Below, piece after piece: positions 13,769 to 23,816 of a DNA stretch of 64,000 nt. Within the stretch, counting starts at the first letter, position 1. Each line of letters opens with the position of its first letter. Origin of the DNA: Arthrobacter sp. zg-Y1171 (lineage in GTDB: Bacteria > Actinomycetota > Actinomycetes > Actinomycetales > Micrococcaceae); contig NZ_CP104264.1 in assembly GCF_025244845.1 (NCBI RefSeq), positions 1,736,001-1,800,000 of the forward strand, read 5' to 3'. The position numbers and the translations under genes are program-made. A model generated the notes under the pieces. It did not search any database, was not told the origin of the DNA, and worked only from the letters and a program-made list of their open reading frames with translations.

Positions 13769-14593
13769 CTAGTCCTCGTCGCCGGCGTCGCGGTCTTCGG
13801 AGTCGAAGAGCCGCTGGGACAGCTGCGATGCCGCTGCCTGGTCAATCAGCCACCGGGTCTTGGTGCGGCCGTGGGCACCCGCGGCCGGGACCTGGATTTC
13901 CCCCGCGCCGGCGAGAGCCAGGCCCACGGCGCCGGCCTTGTCATTGCCGGCGACACCCAGCCACACCTCGAACGCCGTGTTGATGCTCTCCAGCGTGAGC
14001 GAGATCCGCTCCGGCGGCGGCTTGGGAGCATCCCGCACGGCTACGGTGGTGGCGCCGACGGTCCGAACGCCCGGGGTTTCGGGGAAGAGGGACGCAATAT
14101 GCGCGTCCGGCCCTACCCCGAGCAGCAGGACGTCAAAGCGGGGGAGCCGCGGGTCCACAGGTTCGAACCCGGTTGCCAGGTGTTCGGCGGCGGCGGCGTC
14201 GGCCAGCTGCCGGGCATAGTCGGCTGCGGCGTCTTCCACCGTCTCCGCCTCATTGGCGGAAGCGACCGCGTGGATGCGGCCGGCCGGGACGCCAAGCGGA
14301 TCCAGCATCGCCTGCCGCGCCTGCAGTGAGTTCAGCTCCGGATCGCCGGCCGGCAGGAACCGTTCATCGCCCCACCAGAAGTTGACCTTCGTCCAGTCCA
14401 CCGCTGTGCGCGCCGGATTGGCCGTCACAGCCTCCAGCGTCGCGATACCCACGGTTCCGCCCGTGAGCACCACGGTGGCCTCCCCGCGTCGGCTCTGGAC
14501 GTCCACGAGCTTGGTGATCAGCCGCGCTGCCGTTGTGGAGACGAGCGCCTGGGGATCCGGGTGGATGCTGACGCCTTTGGGGGAGTGCTTCAT
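13769..14593 (-). CDS. pgl: 6-phosphogluconolactonase
   Basis: Pgl hydrolyses 6-phosphoglucono-lactone, the second step of the oxidative pentose phosphate pathway. The 274-residue DevB-type protein has VVLTGGTVGI near the N-terminus, the WWGDERF motif and the LLGVGPDAHIASLFP motif, all diagnostic. I set the start at ATG 14593, which overlaps the opcA stop by four bases (ATGA); nine further in-frame residues upstream are unconserved. It is the last gene of the tkt-tal-pgi-zwf-opcA-pgl operon. Confidence 0.96.
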   Translation of the reverse strand: MKHSPKGVSIHPDPQALVSTTAARLITKLVDVQSRRGEATVVLTGGTVGIATLEAVTANPARTAVDWTKVNFWWGDERFLPAGDPELNSLQARQAMLDPLGVPAGRIHAVASANEAETVEDAAADYARQLADAAAAEHLATGFEPVDPRLPRFDVLLLGVGPDAHIASLFPETPGVRTVGATTVAVRDAPKPPPERISLTLESINTAFEVWLGVAGNDKAGAVGLALAGAGEIQVPAAGAHGRTKTRWLIDQAAASQLSQRLFDSEDRDAGDED

Positions 14594-15525
14594 GCGTCCG
14601 CCCCTTCCTTGGACAGGCACGCAGCCAGCCCCTCGGTAAGTACTTCTCCGAACACCTCGTCCGGATCCAGCCGACGCAGTTCCTCCGCCAGGCAGTCGCG
14701 CAGGGTGCGGCGCGGCAGCGCAATCTGCTGCTCCGGCTGCCCCGGCTGGGTCAGATGCGCGGTGACCTGGTCCGGCCGGGCCAGTTCCACGTCTCCGTCG
14801 CCGCGGCTAAACACTACCCTGTGGATGCCGGTTCCGGCTTCCCCTTCGATGATCTCCAGCGGTACTTTCAATGCCTTTTTCAGCCAGGCGGCCAGCAGGA
14901 AGGTGCTGGCCGAGTCCGAGGCGCCCTCGACGACGACGGACCGGACCTGGGCCGCTCCGCCACCGTCCAGGACAGCGGCGAGCTGGACGCGCCAATTCGT
15001 CAACCGGGTCCAGCTCAGGTCGGTATCCCCGGCAGCGTAGCTGTCCGCCAGGCCCAACAGCGCCTTCTTCGGATCATCCTCCGTGGCGGCATCGGTAATC
15101 CGGCGGTGGGCAATGCAGCCCAGCGGAGTCTGCGCCGGATCGGAAGGAACTCCGTGCGGCCACCAGACCACTATGGGCGCGTCCGGCAGCAGCAGGGCGG
15201 ACACCAGGGATTCGCTTTCCCCCGTAAGTTCGCCGTACCCGGACAGCACAATCACTTCCGAGGCGCCGGCGTCGCCGCCCACCCGGATCTGAGCGTCAAG
15301 GCGGGTTTTCTCGTCCGGGCTGCCCTCGGCCAGCACGATGATGCGGCACGGGTGTTCCCTGCTGGCCTCGTTGGCGGCGGCGATGGCCTCCTCTACGAAG
15401 TCCGGCTGGGTATCCACCACCAGGGTCAGCACGCGGCCGAGGGTGACCACGCCGCCTTTTTCGCGCATGGCTACGATTTCCTTGGACACCTTGGAGGTGG
15501 TGGTGTCCGGCAGTTCTACTATCAC
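14590..15525 (-). CDS. opcA: Glucose-6-phosphate dehydrogenase assembly protein OpcA
   Basis: OpcA is an allosteric activator/assembly partner of glucose-6-phosphate dehydrogenase in actinobacteria and cyanobacteria. The 311-residue protein has the family features: an N-terminal region beginning VELPDTTTSKVSKEI, CRIIVLAEG, and VVWWPHGVPSDPA. No catalytic motif is expected. It overlaps both zwf (4 bases) and pgl (4 bases), consistent with tight coupling to the enzyme it serves. Confidence 0.95.
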   Translation of the reverse strand: MIVELPDTTTSKVSKEIVAMREKGGVVTLGRVLTLVVDTQPDFVEEAIAAANEASREHPCRIIVLAEGSPDEKTRLDAQIRVGGDAGASEVIVLSGYGELTGESESLVSALLLPDAPIVVWWPHGVPSDPAQTPLGCIAHRRITDAATEDDPKKALLGLADSYAAGDTDLSWTRLTNWRVQLAAVLDGGGAAQVRSVVVEGASDSASTFLLAAWLKKALKVPLEIIEGEAGTGIHRVVFSRGDGDVELARPDQVTAHLTQPGQPEQQIALPRRTLRDCLAEELRRLDPDEVFGEVLTEGLAACLSKEGADA

Positions 15526-17066
15526 GGCCTTCTCCAGGTCCTTCCGTCTTGGGCGAGCAGCTCGTTGGCGGAGTCCGGCCCCCAGCTACCGGGCGCGTAA
15601 GGCTCCGGCTGGGTGTCGAGCGACGCCCAGTATTCTTCGAACGGATCCACGATCTTCCAGGACAGCTCGACTTCCTGGTGCCGGGGGAAGAGCGGAGGCT
15701 CACCCAACAGCACGTCCAGGATCAGCCGTTCATAGGCCTCGGGGCTGGACTCGGTGAAGGAGTGCCCGTAGCCGAAGTCCATGGAAACGTCGCGGACCTC
15801 CATCTGTGTGCCCGGTACCTTGGAGCCGAAGCGGATGGTGGCACCTTCGTCCGGCTGGACACGGATGACGACGGCGTTCTGGCCGAAGTCGTCACCGTTG
15901 TGTTCGCGGAACAGCAGATTGGGGGCGCGCTTGAAGACGACGGCGATCTCGGTGACGCGCCGGCCCAGCCGTTTACCGGCCCGCAGGTAGAACGGTGCTC
16001 CGGCCCATCGGCGGGTATTGATATCGAGCCGGATCGCGGCGAAGGTCTCGGTCTTGGAATCCGGGTTGAACCCTTCCTCCTCCAGGAAACCGGTGACCTT
16101 CTCACCGCCCTGCCAGCCGCCTGTGTACTGGCCGCGGGCGGAACTGCGGGAGAGGTCCTCCGGCAGCCGGACGGCAGCCAGGACCTTCTCCTTTTCCGCG
16201 CGGAGGTGGTCCGCATTGAAGGAGATGGGTTCCTCCATAGCGGTCAGCGCCAAAAGCTGCAGCAGGTGGTTTTGGATCACGTCGCGGGCGGCGCCCACGC
16301 CGTCGTAATAACCCGCCCGACCGCCGATGCCGATGTCCTCGGCCATGGTGATCTGCACGTGGTCCACGTAGTTGGCGTTCCAGATCGGTTCGAACAGCTG
16401 GTTCGCGAAACGCAGCGCCAGGATGTTCTGGACCGTCTCCTTGCCGAGGTAGTGGTCGATGCGGAAGACCGAATCGGCGGGGAACACCGATTCCACCACG
16501 TTGTTGAGTTCCCGGGCTGAGGCGAGGTCGTGGCCGAACGGCTTTTCAATGACCACCCGCCGCCACTTGCCCTCGGAGGTCTTGGCGAGGCCGTGTTCGG
16601 AAAGCTGCTGGCAGACCTGTTCAAAGGACTTGGGCGGCACGGAAAGGTAGAACGCGTGGTTCCCGCGGGTTCCGCGTCGTTCGTCAAGGTCCTCGAGGGT
16701 CGCCTTGAGTTCCTCGAAGGCTTCGTCGCTGTCGAATCCGCCTTCGACGAACCGGATGCCCTCAGCCAGCTGCTTCCACACGCCCTCATTGAAATCGGTC
16801 CGGGCATGCGCCTGCACCGCTTCCTTCACCTGGGCGGCGAATTCCTCGTGGCTCCACGGCCGGCGGCCGAAGCCCACCAGCGAGAAGCTGGGCGGAAGCA
16901 GGCCGCGGTTGGCGAGATCGTAGACCGCCGGAATGAGCTTCTTCCGGGCCAGGTCTCCGGTGACGCCAAAGATCACCAGGGAGGACGGACCGGCGATCCG
17001 GCTCAGCCGGCGGTCCCGTGGATCCCGGAGCGGGTTGCCCTTCCTGGTCTTTTCCTTGGCGGGCAT
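15522..17066 (-). CDS. zwf: Glucose-6-phosphate 1-dehydrogenase
   Basis: Zwf oxidises glucose-6-phosphate to the lactone with NADP, committing carbon to the oxidative pentose phosphate pathway. The 514-residue protein has the dinucleotide-binding GVTGDLA at residues 34-40, EKPFG at 174-178, and the active-site motif RIDHYLGKE at 202-210 with His205. Length is standard. It starts immediately after the pgi stop and overlaps opcA by four bases. Confidence 0.98.
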   Translation of the reverse strand: MPAKEKTRKGNPLRDPRDRRLSRIAGPSSLVIFGVTGDLARKKLIPAVYDLANRGLLPPSFSLVGFGRRPWSHEEFAAQVKEAVQAHARTDFNEGVWKQLAEGIRFVEGGFDSDEAFEELKATLEDLDERRGTRGNHAFYLSVPPKSFEQVCQQLSEHGLAKTSEGKWRRVVIEKPFGHDLASARELNNVVESVFPADSVFRIDHYLGKETVQNILALRFANQLFEPIWNANYVDHVQITMAEDIGIGGRAGYYDGVGAARDVIQNHLLQLLALTAMEEPISFNADHLRAEKEKVLAAVRLPEDLSRSSARGQYTGGWQGGEKVTGFLEEEGFNPDSKTETFAAIRLDINTRRWAGAPFYLRAGKRLGRRVTEIAVVFKRAPNLLFREHNGDDFGQNAVVIRVQPDEGATIRFGSKVPGTQMEVRDVSMDFGYGHSFTESSPEAYERLILDVLLGEPPLFPRHQEVELSWKIVDPFEEYWASLDTQPEPYAPGSWGPDSANELLAQDGRTWRRP

Positions 17067-18695
17067 TTACTTACTGCCTGCTTCTGCGGCGAGGGCCCGC
17101 ACGACGTTTTCGATTTCACGGACCCCTTCGTCGCGGTTCAACAGGTGCAGCCGCAGTACCGGGCGGCCCTGGTCCGCGAGGACCTGCGCGTCACCGGCAG
17201 CCTGCGCACTGATGAGTTCACCGAAGGTGAAGGGCCGGTCCGGGATGCCGATGTCCTGTGCCGGCTTACCGGTGATCTGCAGGTAAACTCCCTGCGCCGG
17301 GCCGCCCTTGTGGAACTGGCCGGTGGAGTGCAGGAAGCGCGGACCCCAGCCGAAGGTCACGGGACGGCCGGTGGCTGCAGCAAGCTCCGGACGGATCTGC
17401 TCCAGTTCTGCCTGCCGGAAACGGTCGAGGTAGGCCTGGACGCTGAGGTAGCCGTCCGTGCCGAGGTGCCGGAGCAGGGCTGCCAGCGCGCCCCGCAGGG
17501 TGTGCGCCGTGCCGAGGAGGTCAGCCGGCCCGCGCACCTCGACGGACCCGTCAATGAAGGACGGTTCCGTGGGCTCCGGGGTAGCGTCAAGCAGGCCGCG
17601 TGCCGCCTTCTTCGCAGCTTCGACATCCGGCTGGTCAAACGGATTGATGTTCAACAGGCGTCCGGCCACCGCGGTCGCGAATTCCCAGAGCATCATGGAG
17701 CTGCCCAGGCTGCCGGAAACCACTACCTGGTCTCCTTCGGGGAGGACCTCGGAATCGACGGGGACAATCCGTACGGTAAGCACGTCGCCGGCACCCGAAA
17801 CCATCTCCGGGGCGCCGGGTTCGACGGCGACGGGCAGCAGGCCCGTGCCAAGCTTGCCGGTGGATTCCGCGATCAGCTGCTCTGCCCAGTCGGGGAAGCC
17901 GGCCAGTCCGGAGCCTTCGTCCACAATGACGATCTTGTTGCGCAGCGGGTCGGTTCCGCCGAGTGCTGCGCCGAGTTCCAGGCCGATGTTGTCCGGCGCG
18001 TCGTCCCGCAGGATTTCCGCCGTCATCTCGGCGTCGTCCAGCAGGGTTTCAATGTCGGCTCCGGCCAGGCCCGAAGGCACCAGGCCAAAGGCCGTCAGGG
18101 CGGAGTAGCGTCCGCCGACGTTGGGGTCGGCGTTGAACACGGCGCGGTAACCGGCCTCGCGGGCCGCCGCGTCCAACGGCGACCCCGGGTCGGTGACAAC
18201 CACTATGCGGGACCTGGCGTCGATACCGGCGTCGGTGAAGGCCTGTTCGAAAACCCGGCGCTGCGAATCCGTCTCCACCGTGGAACCCGATTTCGAGCTC
18301 ACGACAATGACGGTTTCGGCCAGCCGGTCTCCAAGGGCGGCCGCAACGACGTCCGGGTCGGTGGAATCCAGGACTGTCAGGTCCACGCCCGCAGTGCGGG
18401 TAATGACCTCGGGTGCCAGGGAAGAGCCGCCCATGCCGGCCAGGACCACGCGGGTCACTGACTCGGCGGCGAGCTCTTCCCTCAGCGCCGCAATCTGTCC
18501 CACGAGCGGCCGGGAGCTTTCTCCGGGGTTGAGCCAGCCCAGGCGGATGGACGCCTCGGCTTCGGCATCGGGTCCCCAAAGGGTGGGATCCTGGGCCACG
18601 AGGCGGGAGGCAACTTCATCCCCCACGAGTTCGGGCACCTTGGCATCGACGGCAACGCTGGCCGCCCCGGCTGCTTCAAAGGACAGTGTGGTCAT
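17067..18695 (-). CDS. pgi: Glucose-6-phosphate isomerase
   Basis: Pgi interconverts glucose-6-phosphate and fructose-6-phosphate. The 542-residue protein has the SIS-domain signatures of the actinobacterial/short-type isomerases: AGMGGSSLAPEV and VSSKSGSTVET in the first half, and GLAGFPDWAEQL and NPFDQPDVE later. The family is divergent from the E. coli enzyme, but placement between tal and zwf fits. It starts six bases after the tal stop and abuts zwf, so it lets the operon recycle fructose-6-phosphate into the oxidative branch. Confidence 0.93.
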   Translation of the reverse strand: MTTLSFEAAGAASVAVDAKVPELVGDEVASRLVAQDPTLWGPDAEAEASIRLGWLNPGESSRPLVGQIAALREELAAESVTRVVLAGMGGSSLAPEVITRTAGVDLTVLDSTDPDVVAAALGDRLAETVIVVSSKSGSTVETDSQRRVFEQAFTDAGIDARSRIVVVTDPGSPLDAAAREAGYRAVFNADPNVGGRYSALTAFGLVPSGLAGADIETLLDDAEMTAEILRDDAPDNIGLELGAALGGTDPLRNKIVIVDEGSGLAGFPDWAEQLIAESTGKLGTGLLPVAVEPGAPEMVSGAGDVLTVRIVPVDSEVLPEGDQVVVSGSLGSSMMLWEFATAVAGRLLNINPFDQPDVEAAKKAARGLLDATPEPTEPSFIDGSVEVRGPADLLGTAHTLRGALAALLRHLGTDGYLSVQAYLDRFRQAELEQIRPELAAATGRPVTFGWGPRFLHSTGQFHKGGPAQGVYLQITGKPAQDIGIPDRPFTFGELISAQAAGDAQVLADQGRPVLRLHLLNRDEGVREIENVVRALAAEAGSK

Positions 18696-18701
18696 TTTTT
18701 C

Positions 18702-19817
18702 CTATGCCTCTTTCGCGGTATCCAGTGCGGTCTGAACGGTCTGGAGGAGTTCGCCCCAGCTGACCACGAACTTATCCAGGCCTTCGGTCTCCAGCTGCTC
18801 CACAACGTCGTTGTAGGAGATGCCAAGGCCGTCCAGCTGGTCCAGGACGGCATTGGACTCGGCGTACGTGCCGGTGATGGTGTCACCGGTGACTTCGCCG
18901 TGGTCCGCAGTGGCTTCCAGCGTCTTTTCCGGCATGGTGTTCACCGAGTTCGGCGCCACGAGGCCGGTGACGTACAGGGTGTCCGGCAGAGCCGGATCCT
19001 TCACGCCGGTGGAGGCCCAGAGCGGGCGCTGGGCGTTGGCACCGGCCGCGGCCAGCACCTGCCAGCGTTCGCTGGCGAACTGCTCTTCGAAGACCTGGTA
19101 GGCCAGGCGGGCGTTGGCCAGGCCGGCCTTGCCCTTCAGGCCCTTGGCCTCGTCGGTGCCGATGCCGTCCAGGCGCTTGTCGATTTCCGCGTCCACGCGT
19201 GAGACGAAGAAGGACGCCACCGAGTGGATGGTGGAGAGGTCGTGCCCGTTTTCCTTCGCCTGCTCAATGCCGAGCATGTACGCGTTGATGACCTCGCGGT
19301 AGCGCTCGAGGGAGAAGATCAGGGTCACGTTGACGCTGATGCCCGCGGCCAGCGTGGCGGTGATTGCCGGCAGGCCTTCCTGGGTGGCGGGGATCTTGAT
19401 CAGCACGTTGTAGCGGCCAACCTTGTCGAAGAGTTCCTTCGCCTCATTGATGGTGCCCTGCGTGTCGCGTGACAGGCGCGGATCAACCTCAATGGACACC
19501 CGGCCGTCAACGCCGTGCGTGGCCTCGGCTACGGGGGCGAAGACATCGCAGGCCTGGATGACGTCGTCGGTGGTGATCTCGAAGACGGACTTGTCGACGT
19601 CGGCGCCCGACCGCGAGAGCTGCTGCACCTGGGCGGCGTAGGACTCGCCGTTGGCCAGTGCGGCAGCGAAGATGCTCGGGTTCGTGGTCACGCCGACCAC
19701 GTTGCGCTCATCGATGAGCTTCTTCAGGGAACCGGAAACAATCCGTTCACGGGAGAGGTCGTCGAGCCAGATGGAGACTCCGGCTTCGGAAAGCCGGGCG
19801 GTGGGAGTGGAAGTCAT
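18702..19817 (-). CDS. tal: Transaldolase
   Basis: Transaldolase moves a three-carbon dihydroxyacetone unit between sugar phosphates through a lysine Schiff base. The 371-residue protein has GVTTNPSIF at residues 42-50 and the catalytic Lys141 in [10 protein letters not shown], with the long TalB-like actinobacterial architecture. ATG 19817 follows a purine-rich AGGAGC. It follows tkt by 26 bases on the same strand. Confidence 0.97.
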   Translation of the reverse strand: MTSTPTARLSEAGVSIWLDDLSRERIVSGSLKKLIDERNVVGVTTNPSIFAAALANGESYAAQVQQLSRSGADVDKSVFEITTDDVIQACDVFAPVAEATHGVDGRVSIEVDPRLSRDTQGTINEAKELFDKVGRYNVLIKIPATQEGLPAITATLAAGISVNVTLIFSLERYREVINAYMLGIEQAKENGHDLSTIHSVASFFVSRVDAEIDKRLDGIGTDEAKGLKGKAGLANARLAYQVFEEQFASERWQVLAAAGANAQRPLWASTGVKDPALPDTLYVTGLVAPNSVNTMPEKTLEATADHGEVTGDTITGTYAESNAVLDQLDGLGISYNDVVEQLETEGLDKFVVSWGELLQTVQTALDTAKEA

Positions 19818-19843
19818 TGTTTGATGCTCCTTAACTAAGGGGA

Positions 19844-22042
19844 TTACTGCTGGTCGCCGGTCTCGGTGGACTGTGCTCCGGAAGCGGCACCGGTTGTGCC
19901 GTCGGGGGCGGATCCGGTGCCGCCGACAGCGTCGAGGGAGTCCCGGGCAGCCTGGGCCACGGCGTCGGCAGTGATGCCGAATTCGCGGAACAGCGTCTTG
20001 TAGTCGGCGGAGGCACCGAAGTGCTCCAGGGAGACGCTGCGGCCCGCGTCGCCGACGATTTCACGCCAGCCGAGGGCAATTCCCGCCTCGACGGAAACCC
20101 GGGCACGGATGTCCTTGGGCAGTACCGACTCGCGGTATTCCTTGTCCTGCTTGTTGAACCACTCGATGCTCGGCATCGATACCACGCGGGCGGCTACGCC
20201 TTCGGCAGCGAGTGCTTCGCGGGCTTCAACAGCCAGCTGGACCTCGGAACCGGTGCCGACCAGGATGACGTCCGGCGTTACGACGCTGCCGTCGCGGACG
20301 GCTTCGGCAAGCACGTACCCGCCGCGGGCGGCACCTTCGGCGGAGCCGAACTCGGTCGCGGTGGCAGCGCCGGCGCCCCGCGCATAGGTCGGGATGTTCT
20401 GGCGCGTCAGCACAATGCCGGCCGGGTTCTCGGTGTTCTCCAGGATGGTTCGCCACGCGACGGCCACCTCGTTGGCGTCGCCCGGACGGACGACGTCGAG
20501 CCCCGGGATTGCGCGCAGGGAAGCGAGCTGCTCCACCGGCTGGTGGGTGGGACCGTCTTCGCCCAGGCCAATGGAATCGTGGGTCCAGACGTAGATGGCA
20601 GGCACGCCCATCAGTGCGCCGAGGCGGATGGCCGGACGCTGGTAGTCGCTGAAGATCAGGAACGTACCGGAGAAGGCGCGCGTGTTGCTGTGCATCGTGA
20701 TGCCGTTGACGATCGATGCCGCGGCGTGCTCGCGGATGCCGAAGTGCAGCACCCGGCCGTAGGGGTTGCCGGACCAGGCGTTGGTCTGCTTCCCCGCGGG
20801 GATGAAGGAGGGGGAGCCTTCAATGGTGGTGTTGTTGGACTCGGCGAGGTCGGCGGAGCCGCCCCACAGTTCCGGCAGTGCCGGGCCGATGGCGGAGAGG
20901 ACCTTGCCCGAAGCCGCGCGGGTGGACATGTCCTTGCCGGCCTCGAAGACGGGCAGTGATGCCTCCCAGCCCTCCGGCAGCTCGCCCTTTTCCAGGCGGG
21001 CCAGCAGTGCGGAGCCTTCGTTGTTGGCTTCCTCCCAGGCCTTGAAACCTTCGTTCCACTTCTCGTGCGCCTCGGCGCCGCGGGCGACTGCCTGGCGGGC
21101 GTGCTCGAGGACCTCGGGGTCAACGTCGAAGTTCTTGGCCGGGTCGAAGCCCAGGGTTTCCTTCAGCGCGGCCACTTCATCGGCGCCCAGTGCGGAACCG
21201 TGGATCTTGCCGGTGTTCTGCTTGTTCGGCGCGGGCCAGCCGATGATGGTGCGCAGGGAGATGATGGACGGCCGGCCCGTTTCGGCCTTGGCTGCCATCA
21301 GGGCGTTGTAGAGCTCGTGAACGTCCTCGACGTATTCGCCCGTCTTGGTCCAGTCCACCCGCTGGGTGTGCCAGCCGTAGGCTTCGTAGCGCTTGAGCAC
21401 GTCTTCGGTGAAGGCAATGTCGGTGTCATCTTCGATGGAGATGTGGTTCTCGTCGTACAGGACTACGAGGTTGCCCAGTTCCTGGTGCCCGGCCAGTGAG
21501 GAGGCCTCGGCCGTAACGCCTTCCTGCAGGTCGCCGTCGGACGCAATGACCCAGATGGTGTGGTCGAACGGGCTGGTCCCTTCGGCGGCGTCGGCGTCGA
21601 GCAGGCCGCGCAGGCGGCGCTGGGCGAACGCGAAGCCAACCGAGGACGCCAGGCCCTGGCCCAGCGGGCCGGTGGTGATTTCCACGCCGTCGGTGTGGCG
21701 GTATTCCGGGTGGCCGGGGGTCTTGGAACCCCAGGTGCGCAGGGACTGCAGGTCCTCGAGTTCCAGGCCGTAGCCGGAAAGGAAGAGCTCGATGTAGAGC
21801 GTGAGGGAGGTGTGCCCGGGGGAGAGGACGAAGCGGTCGCGGCCAATCCACTGCGGATCGGACGGGTCATGGCGCATGACCTTCTGGAACAGAAGGTAGG
21901 CGGCCGGAGCCAGGCTCATGGCCGTGCCGGGATGGCCGTTGCCGACCTTCTCCACGGCGTCGGCAGCCAGGACGCGGACGGTGTCCACTGCCTTGCGGTC
22001 TGTCTCGGTCCAGATCAGTTCTTGCTCTTCCATATGTGGCAC
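19844..22042 (-). CDS. tkt: Transketolase
   Basis: Transketolase transfers two-carbon units using thiamine diphosphate. The 732-residue protein has [11 protein letters not shown], the cofactor motif GDGDLQEG-like ([13 protein letters not shown]), and the C-terminal pyrimidine-binding region ([21 protein letters not shown]). The last 25 residues are a Gly/Thr/Ser/Ala-rich tail not needed for the fold. Start choice is uncertain: GTG 22042 has GAGAGGGG upstream at usable distance, while ATG 22033 is three codons inside. It is the first gene of the six-gene pentose phosphate operon and is divergent from ctaB. Confidence 0.97.
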   Translation of the reverse strand: MPHMEEQELIWTETDRKAVDTVRVLAADAVEKVGNGHPGTAMSLAPAAYLLFQKVMRHDPSDPQWIGRDRFVLSPGHTSLTLYIELFLSGYGLELEDLQSLRTWGSKTPGHPEYRHTDGVEITTGPLGQGLASSVGFAFAQRRLRGLLDADAAEGTSPFDHTIWVIASDGDLQEGVTAEASSLAGHQELGNLVVLYDENHISIEDDTDIAFTEDVLKRYEAYGWHTQRVDWTKTGEYVEDVHELYNALMAAKAETGRPSIISLRTIIGWPAPNKQNTGKIHGSALGADEVAALKETLGFDPAKNFDVDPEVLEHARQAVARGAEAHEKWNEGFKAWEEANNEGSALLARLEKGELPEGWEASLPVFEAGKDMSTRAASGKVLSAIGPALPELWGGSADLAESNNTTIEGSPSFIPAGKQTNAWSGNPYGRVLHFGIREHAAASIVNGITMHSNTRAFSGTFLIFSDYQRPAIRLGALMGVPAIYVWTHDSIGLGEDGPTHQPVEQLASLRAIPGLDVVRPGDANEVAVAWRTILENTENPAGIVLTRQNIPTYARGAGAATATEFGSAEGAARGGYVLAEAVRDGSVVTPDVILVGTGSEVQLAVEAREALAAEGVAARVVSMPSIEWFNKQDKEYRESVLPKDIRARVSVEAGIALGWREIVGDAGRSVSLEHFGASADYKTLFREFGITADAVAQAARDSLDAVGGTGSAPDGTTGAASGAQSTETGDQQ

Positions 22043-22470
22043 GTTTACCGGGCCCCTCTCTCTACAGACAACCGGCGCCGTACAGCGCCGGACATGCCCG
22101 GAAGCCCCCGTGAACGGGGTGCGTCCGGTTCCTTTACCACTACAACCAACGGCAGACGCAAATCGATACCGCGTTCACGGCATAACTTGTTCCGCGTTCC
22201 GCAGCCGAGGCCGCGGATACTGCTTAATGCTGTTTGTTGCTTTTCCCGTGCCGCAGCGTAATTAGCCGCGGGAAAGGTCCGTTCCAACCTTATCGTCTAA
22301 GGCTGCTTCCTGCCCGCCCCTGCGGCATGATCCCGGCCTTCGGGCCGGCGCTGTTCCGATTCCTGCACGTGTGCAGGCGCATGCGTATTCCATGCTTCGA
22401 TTTCTACAGCCGATAGAGGTTATGATGAGGACGGACTTTTTCGTTCCAGATTGGATAAAGTGATCGCTTC
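22043..22470. promoter_or_regulatory. Divergent tkt/ctaB intergenic region
   Basis: This 428-base spacer holds no gene that I can support. Toward ctaB it has a -10 TATGAT (22421-22426) with a weak -35 TTCGAT about 19 bases upstream, predicting a leader of about 38 bases. A 16-base palindrome (CCTGCAC-GT-GTGCAGG, 22362-22377) sits just upstream and could be an operator. Toward tkt, no single clear promoter stands out. Confidence 0.5.
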
Positions 22471-23409
22471 GTGACTACCCAGCATGCCGAGTCCCCGGTC
22501 CACACGGGGAAGATGACGGCGGGCCGCAAGGTCCGGGCATACGTGGCGCTCACCAAACCGCGTGTCATCGAACTCCTGCTCGTGACCACCCTGCCCACCA
22601 TGATCTTCGCCGAGCAGGGACTTCCGTCCCTGGGCCTGATCCTGGTCACCATGATCGGCGGCGCACTGGCAGCAGGAAGCGCCGGTGCCTTCAACTGCTA
22701 TATCGACCGCGACATGGACAAGCTGATGAAGCGGACAAAGAACCGTCCGCTGGTCACCGGCGAGGTGTCCCCGCGGGAGGCCATGGTCTTTGCGTGGGTG
22801 CTGGGCATAGTCGCCATTGCCCTGCTCTGGTTCGGGGCCAACCCGCTCACCGGCCTTCTGGGCCTCGGAGCAATCCTCCTGTACGTGGTCTTCTACACGC
22901 TGATCCTCAAGCGCCGCACCACCCAGAACATTGTCTGGGGCGGCGCCGCGGGCTGCATGCCCGTACTCATCGCGTGGGCTGCCGTCACCGACAAGGTGGA
23001 ATGGCCGGCCATCATCCTGTTCATGATCATCTTCCTGTGGACGCCGCCGCACTACTGGCCGCTGTCCATGAAGTACGGCGAGGACTACCGCAACGCCAGC
23101 GTGCCGATGCTCGGCGCGGTTGCGGGCGCCAAGCTCGTCTCCGTCCAGGTGGTGCTGTACGCCTACGCCACCGTCGCCTGCTCGCTGCTGCTGGTTCCCG
23201 TGGGCGGTGCCGGCTGGGTCTACACCGTTGCCGCCCTGCTCTCCGGCGGCTGGTTCGTGGCCGAGGCCCACAAGCTGCATTCCCGTGCGCAGCGCGAAGA
23301 GCTCAATGACAAGTCCGCCATGAAGGTCTTCCACCTGTCCATCAGCTACCTCACGATCCTCTTCCTGGCCCTGGCCGTGGATCCGTTCGTGGGCGGCGCG
23401 CTGGTCTAG
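22471..23409 (+). CDS. ctaB: Protoheme IX farnesyltransferase (heme O synthase)
   Basis: CtaB/CyoE attaches a farnesyl group to heme B, giving heme O for terminal oxidases. The 312-residue membrane protein belongs to the UbiA superfamily, with the prenyl-diphosphate motif [19 protein letters not shown] near residues 74-92 and about eight or nine hydrophobic segments. [19 protein letters not shown] at the N-terminus is typical. GTG 22471 is the conserved start. It stands alone on the + strand; its product feeds CtaA, encoded nearby on the other strand. Confidence 0.96.
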   Translation: MTTQHAESPVHTGKMTAGRKVRAYVALTKPRVIELLLVTTLPTMIFAEQGLPSLGLILVTMIGGALAAGSAGAFNCYIDRDMDKLMKRTKNRPLVTGEVSPREAMVFAWVLGIVAIALLWFGANPLTGLLGLGAILLYVVFYTLILKRRTTQNIVWGGAAGCMPVLIAWAAVTDKVEWPAIILFMIIFLWTPPHYWPLSMKYGEDYRNASVPMLGAVAGAKLVSVQVVLYAYATVACSLLLVPVGGAGWVYTVAALLSGGWFVAEAHKLHSRAQREELNDKSAMKVFHLSISYLTILFLALAVDPFVGGALV

Positions 23410-23425
23410 CCTTTCCGCTTTACGG

Positions 23426-23453
23426 TGGCCGGATCCCCTTAGGGGTCCGGCCA
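23426..23453 (+). terminator. Terminator after ctaB
   Basis: TGGCCGGATCCCC and GGGGTCCGGCCA pair across a TTA loop with one bulged T, starting 17 bases after the ctaB stop and followed by TTGTTGTG. Confidence 0.7.
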
Positions 23454-23511
23454 TTGTTGTGTCCGGGCTTCTCTGTTTCCAGGGTTCGCCGGGGCGTTCC
23501 GGGGGCAGAAC

Positions 23512-23575
23512 GCGCTTCGGGCGCCGTGCGCTTCGGGCGCCGTGCGCTTCGGGCGCCGTGCGCTTCGGGCGTTCC
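23512..23575. repeat. 16-bp tandem repeat, nearly four copies
   Basis: The unit GCGCTTCGGGCGCCGT occurs three times exactly (23512-23527, 23528-23543, 23544-23559) and a fourth time for its first 11 bases (23560-23570) before diverging. Each unit can fold into a four-base-pair GCGC stem with a TTCGG loop. It lies in gene-free DNA downstream of ctaB. Confidence 0.9.
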
Positions 23576-23593
23576 GGAACGGCGGCAACGAAA

Positions 23594-23620
23594 CTCCCTG
23601 CTCGCAGAGCTCGCAGGGAG
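23594..23620. repeat. Short inverted repeat
   Basis: CTCCCTGC (23594-23601) pairs with GCAGGGAG (23613-23620) across 11 bases, followed by TATTAAA. It could be a weak terminator for transcription leaving the tandem repeat. Confidence 0.4.
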
Positions 23621-23816
23621 TATTAAAGCCGCCTAACCCGGAACGTCCTCCGCGCCCGTTACAGCACCCCGTGCCTCTCCCGTGCCGGTCCGTGCGTGTG
23701 TTCACCCAGAACGTGCCGCATCCTCCGTTAGGACGTGCCGATCCACTGCCCTTTGAATGCAGCAGCCCCGGCCAGTGCAGTTCCGAGCGGGTATTCCCAC
23801 CACCTAGTGTGCTGTT

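Noticed and set aside
16530..18461. A 643-codon frame opposite zwf and pgi
   Set aside because: Composition is His/Gly/Val/Gln-rich in the manner of shadow frames, and both real genes on the other strand are complete.
23512..23575. A CRISPR array
   Set aside because: Repeats are directly abutting 16-mers with no spacers and no cas genes nearby.
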